DNA of 64,000 nt from Solitalea canadensis DSM 3403 (lineage in GTDB: Bacteria; Bacteroidota; Bacteroidia; Sphingobacteriales; Sphingobacteriaceae). This document shows, in pieces, positions 26,660-34,898 of the stretch. Location of the stretch: positions 3,236,669 through 3,300,668 of the forward strand of contig NC_017770.1 of the NCBI RefSeq assembly GCF_000242635.2, in the 5' to 3' direction. Made by a program: the position numbers and the translations under genes. The notes below the pieces were generated by a model, which made no database searches, was not told where the DNA came from, and was given only the letters and a program-made list of their open reading frames with translations. Position 1 is the stretch's first letter. Every line of letters begins with the position of its first letter.

Positions 26660-27847
26660 TTATTCCAAAATTGCCTTTATACCTGGTAATTCCTTACCCT
26701 CCAGCGACTCAAGCATTGCGCCGCCGCCGGTAGATACATAGCTTACTTTGTTTTGATAACCAAATTGTTTAACAGCAGCAACTGAGTCGCCACCGCCTAC
26801 TAATGAAAATGCACCGGCAGCAGTTGCATCAGCAATTGCATCACCTAACGCCTTTGTTCCGGCAGAGAAGTTTTCAAACTCAAAAACACCTAAAGGACCA
26901 TTCCATAAGATAGTTTTCGATGCTTTTACCACTTCTGCGAATTTTGCTAAAGTTTTTGGACCAGCATCTAAACCTTGCCAGCCTTCAGGAATCGCATCTA
27001 CATTTGCAACCTGAGTTTTAGCATTATTATCAAATGAATCTGCTGCAATAACATCAATTGGAAGATAAACGTTAACGCCTTTTTCTTTTGCCTGTTTAAG
27101 GATGTCAAGAGCAAGCTCCATTTTATCATCCTCGCAAATTGAAGCTCCAACTTGTCCGCCTTGAGCTTTAACAAAAGTATAGGTCATACCGCCACCAATG
27201 ATGATGTTATTTACGGTATCTAGCATTTTATTAATGATGGTAATTTTTGAAGATACTTTTGAACCACCTAAAATAGCAGTTACCGGTTTTTCACCATCTT
27301 TTAATACCTTATTAATGGCTACAATTTCTTTAGCCATCAAATAACCAAAACATTTATCCTGAGGGAAAAATTTAGCAATAATAGCTGTTGAAGCGTGCGC
27401 ACGATGAGCTGTACCAAAAGCATCATTTACATAAATATCACCTAGTTTTGCCAATTTGCCTGCAAAAGCTTCATCACCATCTTCTTCTTCTTTATGGAAA
27501 CGAAGGTTTTCAAGTAATAAGATTTGGCCAGGTTTTAATGCTGCAGAAGCTTTCTCAGCTGCTTCACCTACACAATCTTCGGCAAATACAACCTCTGCAC
27601 CCATTACTTTAGCCACGTGATCTTTTACATGCTTTAATGAGTATTTTTCTTCAGCACCTTTAGGGCGACCTAAATGTGACATGATGATTGGCATTCCGCC
27701 ATCCGCCAAAATTTTCTTAATCGTGGGAGCCGATTCCTGGATTCGAGTGTCGTCAGTTATTTCAAAGTTGTCGTTTAGGGGGACGTTAAAATCGACACGG
27801 ATCAACGCCTTTTTTCCTGAAAAGTTAAAATTGTCAATTGTCTTCAT
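26660..27847 (-). CDS. pgk: Phosphoglycerate kinase
   Basis: Pgk interconverts 1,3-bisphosphoglycerate plus ADP and 3-phosphoglycerate plus ATP in glycolysis. The 395 residues start at ATG 27847 ([20 protein letters not shown]). An upstream in-frame ATG at 27925 would add 26 residues with no family match, so I reject it. Signs are the family signature [15 protein letters not shown], the substrate-binding [24 protein letters not shown], the ATP-site GGSKVSSKI and the C-terminal [13 protein letters not shown]. It lies 213 bp downstream of gapA on the same strand, a common glycolytic pairing. Confidence 0.97.
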   Translation of the reverse strand: MKTIDNFNFSGKKALIRVDFNVPLNDNFEITDDTRIQESAPTIKKILADGGMPIIMSHLGRPKGAEEKYSLKHVKDHVAKVMGAEVVFAEDCVGEAAEKASAALKPGQILLLENLRFHKEEEDGDEAFAGKLAKLGDIYVNDAFGTAHRAHASTAIIAKFFPQDKCFGYLMAKEIVAINKVLKDGEKPVTAILGGSKVSSKITIINKMLDTVNNIIIGGGMTYTFVKAQGGQVGASICEDDKMELALDILKQAKEKGVNVYLPIDVIAADSFDNNAKTQVANVDAIPEGWQGLDAGPKTLAKFAEVVKASKTILWNGPLGVFEFENFSAGTKALGDAIADATAAGAFSLVGGGDSVAAVKQFGYQNKVSYVSTGGGAMLESLEGKELPGIKAILE

Positions 27848-28060
27848 GTTTTTTGAATTAACTATATATGGAAAACACGACGCTGAATAACCTTTCATTG
27901 TCAATGATTTCCATGGTATGAGCACTAAAATTATGCCCTTTGAACCCCTCCCCGATAGATTCTGAGCGCTGCGAAATTACGATAATCCTGATAGTTTTTT
28001 TATGATGAAAGAAGATTTAGATAGTTTTTTCTTAAAATCTATTATTCAGTGCATTAAAAC

Positions 28061-29065
28061 TTAATGTAAATCAGCCCATTTTACCACTAATTCGGCCAAA
28101 CGGCTTGAATAACCAAACTCATTATCATACCACCCAACAACTTTTACCATGGTTCCAACAACCGATGTAAGTTGTGCGTCAAACACACAAGAGAATGAAT
28201 TATCCAAAATGTCTACTGAAACAATCGGATCAGTAGTATACTCTAACACTCCATTTAAATTTCCCTTTGAAGCAGCTAAAAAAGCATCATTGATTTCTTC
28301 AACTGTAGGAATTACCTTCAATACACAGGTAAAATCCGTTAAAGAACCATTGGGAACAGGCACACGCACCCCCGCACCTCCCAGTTTACCTTCTAAATGA
28401 GGAAAGATTGAAGTAATTGCTTTTGCAGCGCCAGTAGTGGTTGGAATAATTGATTGGGCTGCGGCACGTGCTCTTCTCAAATCTTTATGAGGAGCATCAT
28501 GCAATGACTGATCTCCGGTATATGAATGAACGGTAGTAATATATCCACTTTCAACACCCCATAGATCGTCCAGCACTTTAATCATTGGAGCAAGGTTGTT
28601 TGTAGTGCATGAAGCATTTGAGACAATCTGTTCATCAGTTGAAAGAATATGATCGTTTATGCCTAAAACAACTGTTGGAATTTCCTTATCTGGCGATGGT
28701 GCCGAAATAATCACCCTTTTTGCACCTGCTAGCAAATGCTTTTCGGCATTTATTTTTGAAGTAAAGCGGCCTGTAGATTCAATGACAATGTCGATCTCTA
28801 ACTCCTTCCATGGAAGTTGCGAAGGATCACATTCCCTATAAATATTAATCGGATTACCATTAATAATAAGGTGCTTTTCATCTGCATTTACTTCTCCGTT
28901 GAAACGGCGATGAATGGAGTCATATTTAAAAAGATGCGCCATGGTAGAAGCATCAGCTAAATCATTAATTGCAACTACTTCGATTTCGTTTTTTAACAAG
29001 GCTCTTCTCAAAAACACTCGTCCAATACGACCGAAACCGTTTATTGCCACTCTAATTTTTTTCAT
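28061..29065 (-). CDS. gapA: Glyceraldehyde-3-phosphate dehydrogenase, type I
   Basis: This enzyme oxidises glyceraldehyde-3-phosphate with NAD+ to 1,3-bisphosphoglycerate, the substrate of the Pgk encoded next. The 334 residues begin MKKIRVAINGFGRIGRVFLR. Catalytic Cys153 lies in the ASCTTNNLAP motif, and Asn34-Asp35 in VAINDLADAS fit NAD preference. WYDNEFGYSSRLAEL closes the catalytic domain. The longer in-frame start at 29146 would translate an intergenic repeat (GATTACACGGATT words), so I use 29065. Confidence 0.97.
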   Translation of the reverse strand: MKKIRVAINGFGRIGRVFLRRALLKNEIEVVAINDLADASTMAHLFKYDSIHRRFNGEVNADEKHLIINGNPINIYRECDPSQLPWKELEIDIVIESTGRFTSKINAEKHLLAGAKRVIISAPSPDKEIPTVVLGINDHILSTDEQIVSNASCTTNNLAPMIKVLDDLWGVESGYITTVHSYTGDQSLHDAPHKDLRRARAAAQSIIPTTTGAAKAITSIFPHLEGKLGGAGVRVPVPNGSLTDFTCVLKVIPTVEEINDAFLAASKGNLNGVLEYTTDPIVSVDILDNSFSCVFDAQLTSVVGTMVKVVGWYDNEFGYSSRLAELVVKWADLH

Positions 29066-29301
29066 ACATGTTGGATTACACGGATTTAGTCCCACTCCCA
29101 AATAGCTATCGGAATTGGGTTGATTATACTGATAATGGCGATCCATTCTCTTAAAAGAGATTAAAACCTAAAGTGATTTTCAGTTTATTTTAGATTTATT
29201 GGTGCTCAAAAATATCTTATTAAAGAGTAAAAACGATTTTTTAAAAAAAGTTTTTATCCTATAATTTTTCTTTTATTTTTGCAGTCCGTTAAAAAAACGA
29301 C

Positions 29302-29373
29302 GGCCCATTCGTCTATCGGTTAGGACGTTAGATTTTCATTCTAGAAAGAGGGGTTCGATTCCCCTATGGGCTA
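29302..29373 (+). tRNA. tRNA-Glu(UUC), copy 1
   Basis: This is a 72-nt cloverleaf with acceptor GGCCCAT/ATGGGCT (G1-U72 wobble), anticodon stem TTAGA/TCTAG, loop TTTTCAT with anticodon TTC, T arm GGGG-TTCGATT-CCCC and discriminator A73. CCA is not encoded. A TATTTTTG box (29274-29281) lies 20 bp upstream. It is identical to the copies at 53565-53636 and 53686-53757. Confidence 0.97.
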
Positions 29374-29423
29374 CCAATTTTAGCTTTTTAACTAACGATA
29401 AATTAGCTATTAAAACAATAAAT

Positions 29424-29495
29424 GGCCCGTTCGTCTAGGGGTTAGGACGCAAGATTTTCATTCTTGAAACAGGGGTTCGATTCCCCTACGGGCTA
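29424..29495 (+). tRNA. tRNA-Glu(UUC), copy 2 (variant)
   Basis: This is a 72-nt tRNA-Glu 50 bp after copy 1, with the same anticodon loop TTTTCAT but a different acceptor (GGCCCGT/ACGGGCT), anticodon stem (CAAGA/TCTTG) and D loop. A strong terminator follows, so copies 1 and 2 are probably one transcript. Confidence 0.97.
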
Positions 29496-29497
29496 CT

Positions 29498-29534
29498 AAA
29501 AACGCAAACCTAAACAGTTTGCGTTTTTCTTTTT
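29498..29534 (+). terminator. Terminator after the first tRNA-Glu pair
   Basis: AAAAACGCAAAC (29498-29509) pairs perfectly with GTTTGCGTTTTT (29517-29528), loop CTAAACA, followed by a CTTTTTT tract. Confidence 0.92.
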
Positions 29535-29611
29535 TATACCCATCTCGGAACAGGAACAAAAGTTGTGGAGTTTAGGCTAAAAGCTGATTTTTGTGGATCA
29601 AAAAAAGAATA

Positions 29612-29977
29612 ATGCACGATTCCTTTCAAGCCCTTCTTCACTTGGTTATTCCCGAAGGTGTTTCAGATTATTTCAAACTGGTTGACCATAAAACGCAGGC
29701 CAACTCCATTCATATTTACCTGGAAGAACTCAATAGTATTCCCCTGGAGTACCAGTCCAACCGGCTTCAATCCAAAGGTTTTTTCGATGAAGTGATTTTA
29801 CAGGATTTTCCCCTCCGTGGCCGGGAGGTGTTCTTGCACGTGAAGCGTCGCCGATGGCTGAATTTAGATAGCAACAAAGTGGTTTTCCGTAACTGGGAGG
29901 TGGTGGCCAAGGGAACGCGAATCACCCAGGATTTTGCCGCTTTTTTAAAAGCTATCAGCCGATACCAAGGCACATAG
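29612..29977 (+). CDS. ISAon1 family transposase N-terminal region protein
   Basis: This 121-residue ORF starts at ATG 29612 (MHDSFQALLHLVIPEG); an ATG 21 bp further upstream is also in frame. It matches the first ORF of ISAon1-type elements: an acidic N-terminus (LPEG-type motif), IHIYLEELNSIP, then the basic block FLHVKRRRWLN and VAKGTRITQDFAAFLKAISR. In this family a separate, shifted ORF carries the DDE domain. The end of the ORF contains TTTTTTAAAAG (29941-29951), a plausible slippage site where the second ORF (+1 frame relative to this one) opens. Confidence 0.85.
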   Translation: MHDSFQALLHLVIPEGVSDYFKLVDHKTQANSIHIYLEELNSIPLEYQSNRLQSKGFFDEVILQDFPLRGREVFLHVKRRRWLNLDSNKVVFRNWEVVAKGTRITQDFAAFLKAISRYQGT

Positions 29978-30940
29978 CCTGCAAACGATCGGTTCATTTT
30001 ACGGCATTAGCGGTAAAAAACTGCAACGCTATTATCGGGATAAGCTTAGTGACTACTCCCTTTGGGAACATAAAGAGAATGCTCGCAAGGGACTTGTTTT
30101 TGAACAGAATATGGGACCTTTTCTATCGATTGATGAAACCTCGCTCTCTCACGGAGAGCTCTATACGGTGGTGACCAACAAACAGGCAAAAGGGAAGGCA
30201 GGAACTTTAGTGGCCATTATGGAAGGCACTAAATCGGAAACGATCATCCCTTTGTTGCAAAAGCTATCGCCGAAACAACGCAATAAGGTACAGGAAATAA
30301 CCCTGGACCTGGCGGGCAACATGAGCCTGATTGCCAAGAAGTGTTTTCCCAATGCCACCCGGGTGATCGATCGGTTTCATGTGCAGCAGTTGGCCACAGA
30401 AGCCTTGCAGGAGATAAGAATTAAATACCGCTGGCAAGCAATCGATGCAGAAAATCAAGCAATAGAAGATGCTAAAACAGCCCAAGTAACCTACTGCCCT
30501 CCGGTTCTCTCCAATGGAGATACGCTCAAGCAACTGTTGGCCAGAAGCAGGTACCTCTTGTATAAAAAAGAGGATAACTGGACTGCCGAACAGGCCCAGA
30601 GGGCCGCCTGTTATTTGAAAAATACCCCGATCTAAGAAAAGCCTATGAACTCACTCAAAAACTATCCTGGATCTTTAGTACTACCACAGATAAATTATAT
30701 GCTTTTGCAAGATTGGCCAAATGGAACGAACTGGTGGAACAATCGGGATTCAAGTCGTTCAATACCCTCTCCAGAACAATTATTAATCACCACCAACACA
30801 TACTCAACTACTTCGACAACAAAAGTACCAATGCTTCGGCCGAATCGTTCAATGCCAAGATCAAAGCGTTCAGAGCTCAATACAGAGGGGTGGGAAATGT
30901 GAATTTTTTCCTTTTCAGGCTGGCTAAATTATATGCTTAG
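29949..30940 (+). pseudogene. ISAon1 family DDE transposase, frameshifted
   Basis: The frame open from 29949 encodes AHSLQTIGSFYGISGKKLQR and then the DDE domain: first Asp in LSIDETSLSHGELY and second Asp in the segment EITLDLAGN. The family motif VIDRFHVQQLATEAL follows. It meets a stop at 30633-30635, but the expected continuation (LLFEKYPDLRKAYELTQKL and the catalytic Glu in NASAESFNAKIKAFRAQ) runs on in another frame to 30940. The join is at about 30606-30608 (GCCGC|CTG), where one missing base restores a typical sequence. The rest is well preserved, so the damage is recent, or it is a sequencing error. Confidence 0.85.
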
Positions 30941-31059
30941 TCCACAGATTTTGGACCTGATCCCTTTATATCCTCCCCAACAATAATTCAAACATCAACA
31001 GATCAATTAATTACTAATTATTTTTTAGTAAATTAAATCATCTCAAAATAGAAAAGTCT

Positions 31060-31551
31060 ATGAAAACTAAATTTACGCTACTAACTGTGTTGGGTATTTT
31101 CCTTTCATTTACTGTAAAAGCCCAGACATCAGATGCTGAGGCGGAAGCCATGGCTAATTTATTAGGTGTACAAAAAAAGGAAGCTGTAAGTAAACTAGTT
31201 CCTGTTAGCGGAAAAGACTCCATTAATTTTTGGAAAATTTATGATGAGTATCAACGCGCCAATATGAATACGATTAAAAAAAGGATTAAATTATATGAAG
31301 CAACTGCCAAAGCTTATCAAAACATGACACCTAAAACAGCTGATTCATTAGCACTTCAATATTTCGCTAATCGTGAAGATCAGGAGAAAAGCATTGAAAC
31401 GTATTATCATAAAATAAAAAACTCCACTAATGCAATTACGGCATTTGAATTCTATCAAGCCGAAACCTATTTATTGACGCAACTTAGAGCTTCCATAATG
31501 CAACAAGTTCCTACTTATGGTGAGTTGCAAAAAGCGTTAAAAAAGCTATAA
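31060..31551 (+). CDS. Small secreted helical protein, function unknown
   Basis: The 163-residue protein begins with a clear signal peptide (MKTKFTLLTVLGIFLSFTVKA, cleavage before QTSDA). The mature part is almost all helix, rich in lysine, glutamate and tyrosine (FWKIYDEYQRANMN, AYQNMTPKTADSLALQYF, AFEFYQAETYLLTQLRAS). I recognise no catalytic motif; similar small periplasmic proteins of unknown role occur in Bacteroidota. It lies just after the insertion sequence and does not form an operon with anything. Confidence 0.72.
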   Translation: MKTKFTLLTVLGIFLSFTVKAQTSDAEAEAMANLLGVQKKEAVSKLVPVSGKDSINFWKIYDEYQRANMNTIKKRIKLYEATAKAYQNMTPKTADSLALQYFANREDQEKSIETYYHKIKNSTNAITAFEFYQAETYLLTQLRASIMQQVPTYGELQKALKKL

Positions 31552-32007
31552 ACAAATACGAACCTTCGGTTTAAACCTGTTTCATTTGCTGATCATTGCT
31601 ACATTGGCTAACAGTGGGAAGATGGCCAGGAAACTTGTTCAAATTAAAGTATTACACTCACCCAGTCATGTCATCATTAGACCCGATCGTTATGATGAAG
31701 CGTACTATAAAGTAAATAATTATACCACAAAGTATAACCAATAGGATTACTGTCAAAAGTTCACCTAAAGAGATGCCTTTTAACATGGCATACCCGTAAA
31801 TAATTAAGACATTAAAGCTGTCTGCTATTATCTTCATACAATAAAGTCCTCACCTAAATTTAGGAAACAACATTGTATACAACATTTTTTTTCAGGAAGA
31901 TTAATTACTACTTTTCCTCTCAAACCAGAAAGGCTTTTTGATTTCACTTATCAACAACGCTCATTTAACTGCTTTTTACTAATTTTATTTCTGTTAACAA
32001 CTGTTGA
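31552..32007. other. Intergenic region, nothing recognised
   Basis: These 456 bp between the secreted-protein gene and the AraC gene contain only a 40-codon ORF (31622-31744) without any support. They must include the AraC promoter. Confidence 0.5.
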
Positions 32008-32781
32008 ATGAAAATTGAAAAATATACTCCATCACAGGTATTGATACCTTATATAAAGGAGTTTATTCTTATTGAAAGTGGTTTGGAATTCAGTAGCCGA
32101 ACCATTCCCGACACATCAGTTGTTCTCTCATTCAGGTTCAGAGGTAATGTGTTAAAAATCGATGGCGAACAACAAGATTCTCTTCCAGTAAGCGCCATTG
32201 CCGGATTAAGAAAATCATCCCGCCAGTTTATTTATTCCTATCATACCTCCAACCTATTAGTCATTTTTCAGGAAGGCGGAATCAAGGCCTTTTCAAAAAT
32301 TCCTGCCCATGAGTTATTTGAATTGAGCATATCGACCGAAAACTTGTTTGCCGTTAATCAATTAAATGACTTATTAGAACAATTAGCTGAAGCTCCAACC
32401 AACAAACACAGGATAACGATTATTGCATCATTTTTATTGAAAAAGCTCTTATTTAACAAGAAAGATCAATTGGTTATTCAAGCAACTCAATTAATCAGGC
32501 AACAATATGGAAATATCCGGATAAAGGAACTTGCTTCATCCCTACATATTAGTCAGGACCCATTTGAAAAAAGATTCAGAGCATTGATTGGCTCTACTCC
32601 AAAACAGTACGCATCAATTATTCGATTAAGAAACCTGATAAATAAATATCCTTCCTATCCTTCTCTAACCGAAGCTTCACTGGAAGCTGGTTATTTTGAT
32701 CAATCACATTTTATAAAAGATTTCAGTCTATTCACCGGACAAACTCCCAAAGATTTCTTTAAATCATCCTTGTATTGGTAA
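32008..32781 (+). CDS. AraC-family transcriptional regulator
   Basis: The 257-residue protein has an N-terminal effector-type domain (about 1-150, with PYIKEFILIESG and SFRFRGNVLK) and a C-terminal AraC double helix-turn-helix (about 160-255). The first recognition region is NIRIKELASSLHISQDPFEKRFR; after it come the family motif GSTPKQYASIIRLRNL and the second helix region LTEASLEAGYFDQSHFIKDF. It lacks membrane segments, so it is a one-component regulator. It points towards the glycan locus but is convergent with it. A degraded copy of its C-terminus lies at 43255-43410. Confidence 0.92.
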   Translation: MKIEKYTPSQVLIPYIKEFILIESGLEFSSRTIPDTSVVLSFRFRGNVLKIDGEQQDSLPVSAIAGLRKSSRQFIYSYHTSNLLVIFQEGGIKAFSKIPAHELFELSISTENLFAVNQLNDLLEQLAEAPTNKHRITIIASFLLKKLLFNKKDQLVIQATQLIRQQYGNIRIKELASSLHISQDPFEKRFRALIGSTPKQYASIIRLRNLINKYPSYPSLTEASLEAGYFDQSHFIKDFSLFTGQTPKDFFKSSLYW

Positions 32782-32859
32782 ATCAATGATTTTTTTTCAA
32801 TTCCTGGCTATTAGTCGGAAGCAACGGTTAATAAAAATATCGTATGAATTGGAGTTCGT

Positions 32860-32984
32860 CTGAGAATTTGCTCTCGTTGAAAACAAAAAAGTTATAAATA
32901 GAAGGGAGACAGTACTATTTGCCTTAGCTTTATTAGAAATCTCATAGGCAAGCTTAACGTACAATTTGATAAAGCTTTGCTGAA
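32860..32984 (-). pseudogene. Fragment of a GH20-like gene start (signal peptide only)
   Basis: The minus strand encodes AKANSTVSLLFITFLFSTRANSQ-like residues, which align with KLKPIGTISLLFIMLLFVTKANAQ at the start of the intact GH20 gene. At the DNA level GAAGGGAGACAGTACTATT corresponds to GAAGGGAGATAGTACCTATT. There is no continuation into an enzyme domain. It looks like the remnant of a second hexosaminidase or another gene that shared this leader. Confidence 0.55.
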
Positions 32985-33051
32985 TTTGGTAGCGGTGGAA
33001 GCCGACATCCTGTAAACGAACATCCAGCCTGCCGCTTTCCAATCGTATTTC
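32985..33051. repeat. 67-bp leader repeat, copy 1
   Basis: The segment TTTGGTAGCGGTGGAAGCCG...CCAATCGTATTTC is nearly identical to 46578-46643, where it lies 35 bp upstream of the GH20 start. In both places it sits upstream of the same signal-peptide coding sequence, so either it is part of a duplicated leader or it is a dispersed repeat adjoining both. Confidence 0.85.
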
Positions 33052-33088
33052 ATTATGGTTCTAGAACCATACATTTGGTTTGCATATT

Positions 33089-33128
33089 ACTGGATTCTGC
33101 CTCCACCACAAGTGGAGGCAATCCAGTC
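33089..33128 (-). terminator. Hairpin after susD1
   Basis: ACTGGATT-CT-GCCTCCAC pairs with GTGGAGGC-A-ATCCAGT around CACAA. It lies about 65 bp beyond the susD1 stop and has no clear T tract. Confidence 0.55.
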
Positions 33129-33193
33129 AATCTACCATTTATAATTAACCATTTAGTTCACAAAATGGGCTATACTAAAATTTAATTTGCTGA

Positions 33194-34873
33194 TTAATTT
33201 TTGTCCCACCAAACACGACCAAACATGTCACTTGCACCTTGGCCAAATCCAGGATCCTTTTGCATTTCTTCTAATGCTGACTTATAGTTGTTATAGTTTC
33301 TACTAGTGGCATCAGGAACAGGTAACTGAGCTCTTCTCGGAATCTGTTGAACAATACCATCCGATTTAAATATTTCAAATGCTAAAACTGTATTATTGTT
33401 AGGCATACCTGTACGCTTATATAATGCCCAAGCCTCATTTGGTTGTTTGAAGTAATTCAAGAACATTTGAACTCGAATTTGCTGAATGGCAATTGCCGGA
33501 TCAAATGCTACACCTGTGCTTGTAAGATAAGCGTCTATATCAGCAGGTTGAACCGCAGCATAGTTATGAATCCCTGCTGTTTTCGCCATAGCATCATAAC
33601 TTTGAACTGAAGCTCTGATACCTTTCTCATACCATTCTTTAGCAGAACCAGTACCAATACCATATAACTGTAATAACTCAGCTCGCATGAAACAAACTTC
33701 AGCATAGGTTATAACATTGAAGGTTGTTCTTCCATTATCATTACGTTCAAACTCAGATTGCCATAAGCGCTGTTGAACACGAGATAAAGTATCAACAGTG
33801 ATATCTGCACCACTCGCATCTACAATTCTGATGCTTGCAAATAACCTTGGATTTTGCGAAACTGCATCAGGACTGGCAACGGCGCCAACATATTGGCGAG
33901 AGCTCCGCACTGCTGCAGCAGGAAGTTTACCTTGCGCTTTTGCCAAGTCAAAATTCTCTTGACTATAAGCATTCTTGCGGAAGAACAAGGCAAGACGTGG
34001 ATCCTTTTTATCCCACATAAAATCAATAATAGATTTTGAACCAGCAAAGCCGGTTGGATCGTAATTTCCGTGTGAAGTAAAGCCTGGCCCACCAATAAAT
34101 GCCCACTCTTCATTAATTCCTGCAAATAAATCACCTGAATTCAAAACTTCGGTAGCAACATCCTTCAATTTTTGCTCATTACGTTTTTGCAATCTGAACG
34201 CAATTTTCAAACGAAGTGCACTAGCTGCTTTAGCCCAGCGAGCTGCATCGCCACCGTAATAAAGATCAAATTTTGCAAGTGAAACCTGATTTGCATCCGG
34301 GGTGTTTTTCAATGTTGCTGATAGTACTTTAAGCCTATCGATCCATGCATTGAATAATTGTTCCTGAGTGTCATATTTTGGTTGATCAGTTCCTCCATAA
34401 CGCACTTGAAAAGCTTCATTATATGCAATGCTTCCGTTAATATCCGAAACATAAAATGCCTGGTAGATTTTCAGAATCTCAGCAATAGCTTTCATGTTAG
34501 CATATTTTCCTTGCTGATCCTGAGGCATTTTATCAACCAAAACAATCAGGTTTGTTAAATTATTCCCAACATTTCCGTAAAAGGTTCCATAACGGGAATT
34601 CATGTTTCCTGAATTGGTTATAAAATCGGTCGTATTACCTGTAATAGGTACTTGTAATTGCATCCATGGCATTATACGACGATAGTTATCATAGAAAGCC
34701 TCAAAGCTATTTTCATGGATACCGATAACAGCATTTGTGAAAAATGTTTCTGGAGAAACATCAAGTATAGTTTCAGGGTTAGTGTTTATTTCTGCAAACT
34801 CGTTGGTGCAGGAAACCATCATCAACGAAGAAACTGCGATGGCTATATATTTAAGTTTTTTATTCGTCTTCAT
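33194..34873 (-). CDS. SusD/RagB-family outer-membrane glycan-binding lipoprotein, pair 1
   Basis: SusD-type proteins sit on the cell surface over a SusC pore and capture oligosaccharides. The 559 residues start at ATG 34873 with a lipoprotein signal (YIAIAVSSLMMVSC, lipidated Cys); an upstream in-frame ATG would add 58 residues that overlap susC1 and is rejected. Helical TPR-like segments follow (AEILKIYQAFYVSDINGSIA, WAKAASALRLKIAFRLQKRN), then the typical RTTFNVITYAEVCFMRAEL and the C-terminal RRAQLPVPDATSRNYNNY. The form resembles the SusD-like_2 subgroup. It lies 25 bp after susC1. Confidence 0.95.
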   Translation of the reverse strand: MKTNKKLKYIAIAVSSLMMVSCTNEFAEINTNPETILDVSPETFFTNAVIGIHENSFEAFYDNYRRIMPWMQLQVPITGNTTDFITNSGNMNSRYGTFYGNVGNNLTNLIVLVDKMPQDQQGKYANMKAIAEILKIYQAFYVSDINGSIAYNEAFQVRYGGTDQPKYDTQEQLFNAWIDRLKVLSATLKNTPDANQVSLAKFDLYYGGDAARWAKAASALRLKIAFRLQKRNEQKLKDVATEVLNSGDLFAGINEEWAFIGGPGFTSHGNYDPTGFAGSKSIIDFMWDKKDPRLALFFRKNAYSQENFDLAKAQGKLPAAAVRSSRQYVGAVASPDAVSQNPRLFASIRIVDASGADITVDTLSRVQQRLWQSEFERNDNGRTTFNVITYAEVCFMRAELLQLYGIGTGSAKEWYEKGIRASVQSYDAMAKTAGIHNYAAVQPADIDAYLTSTGVAFDPAIAIQQIRVQMFLNYFKQPNEAWALYKRTGMPNNNTVLAFEIFKSDGIVQQIPRRAQLPVPDATSRNYNNYKSALEEMQKDPGFGQGASDMFGRVWWDKN

Positions 34874-34898
34874 ATTTAACAAATTTTGAATAGATTTC

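Larger units (their letters stand above)
29547..30963 (+). mobile_element. ISAon1-type insertion sequence, damaged copy
   Basis: The element is about 1.4 kb and carries an N-terminal-region ORF and a DDE transposase ORF. Imperfect terminal inverted repeats are visible: the left end GGAACAGGAACAAAAGTTGT and the reverse complement of the right end GGATCAGGTCCAAAATCTGT agree at most positions, and the match runs a little further to GGA. Precise ends are uncertain; candidate flanking words TTTATACC (29533-29540) and TTTATATC (30965-30972) differ at one base and do not abut the repeats equally. It sits just after a tRNA-Glu pair. The transposase has a one-base deletion, so the copy is probably inactive. 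Confidence 0.85.
32782..33193. other. Relic region between AraC gene and susD1
   Basis: No intact gene is present in these 412 bp. On the minus strand, 32880-33051 resembles the first codons and leader of the GH20 gene at 46490-46643; see the pseudogene and repeat entries. A hairpin at 33089-33128 lies near the susD1 stop. Confidence 0.6.

Noticed and set aside
27848-27925. Upstream start of pgk at 27925
   Set aside because: The 26 added residues match nothing in Pgk, whereas ATG 27847 gives the canonical N-terminus.
29533-30972. TTTATACC/TTTATATC as target-site duplication of the ISAon1-type element
   Set aside because: They differ at one base and lie at unequal distances from the inverted repeats, so I list them only as candidates.
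31622-31744. 40-codon ORF starting MARKLVQIKVLHS in the gap before the AraC gene
   Set aside because: Too short, no recognisable family, and the codon pattern gives no support; treated as chance.
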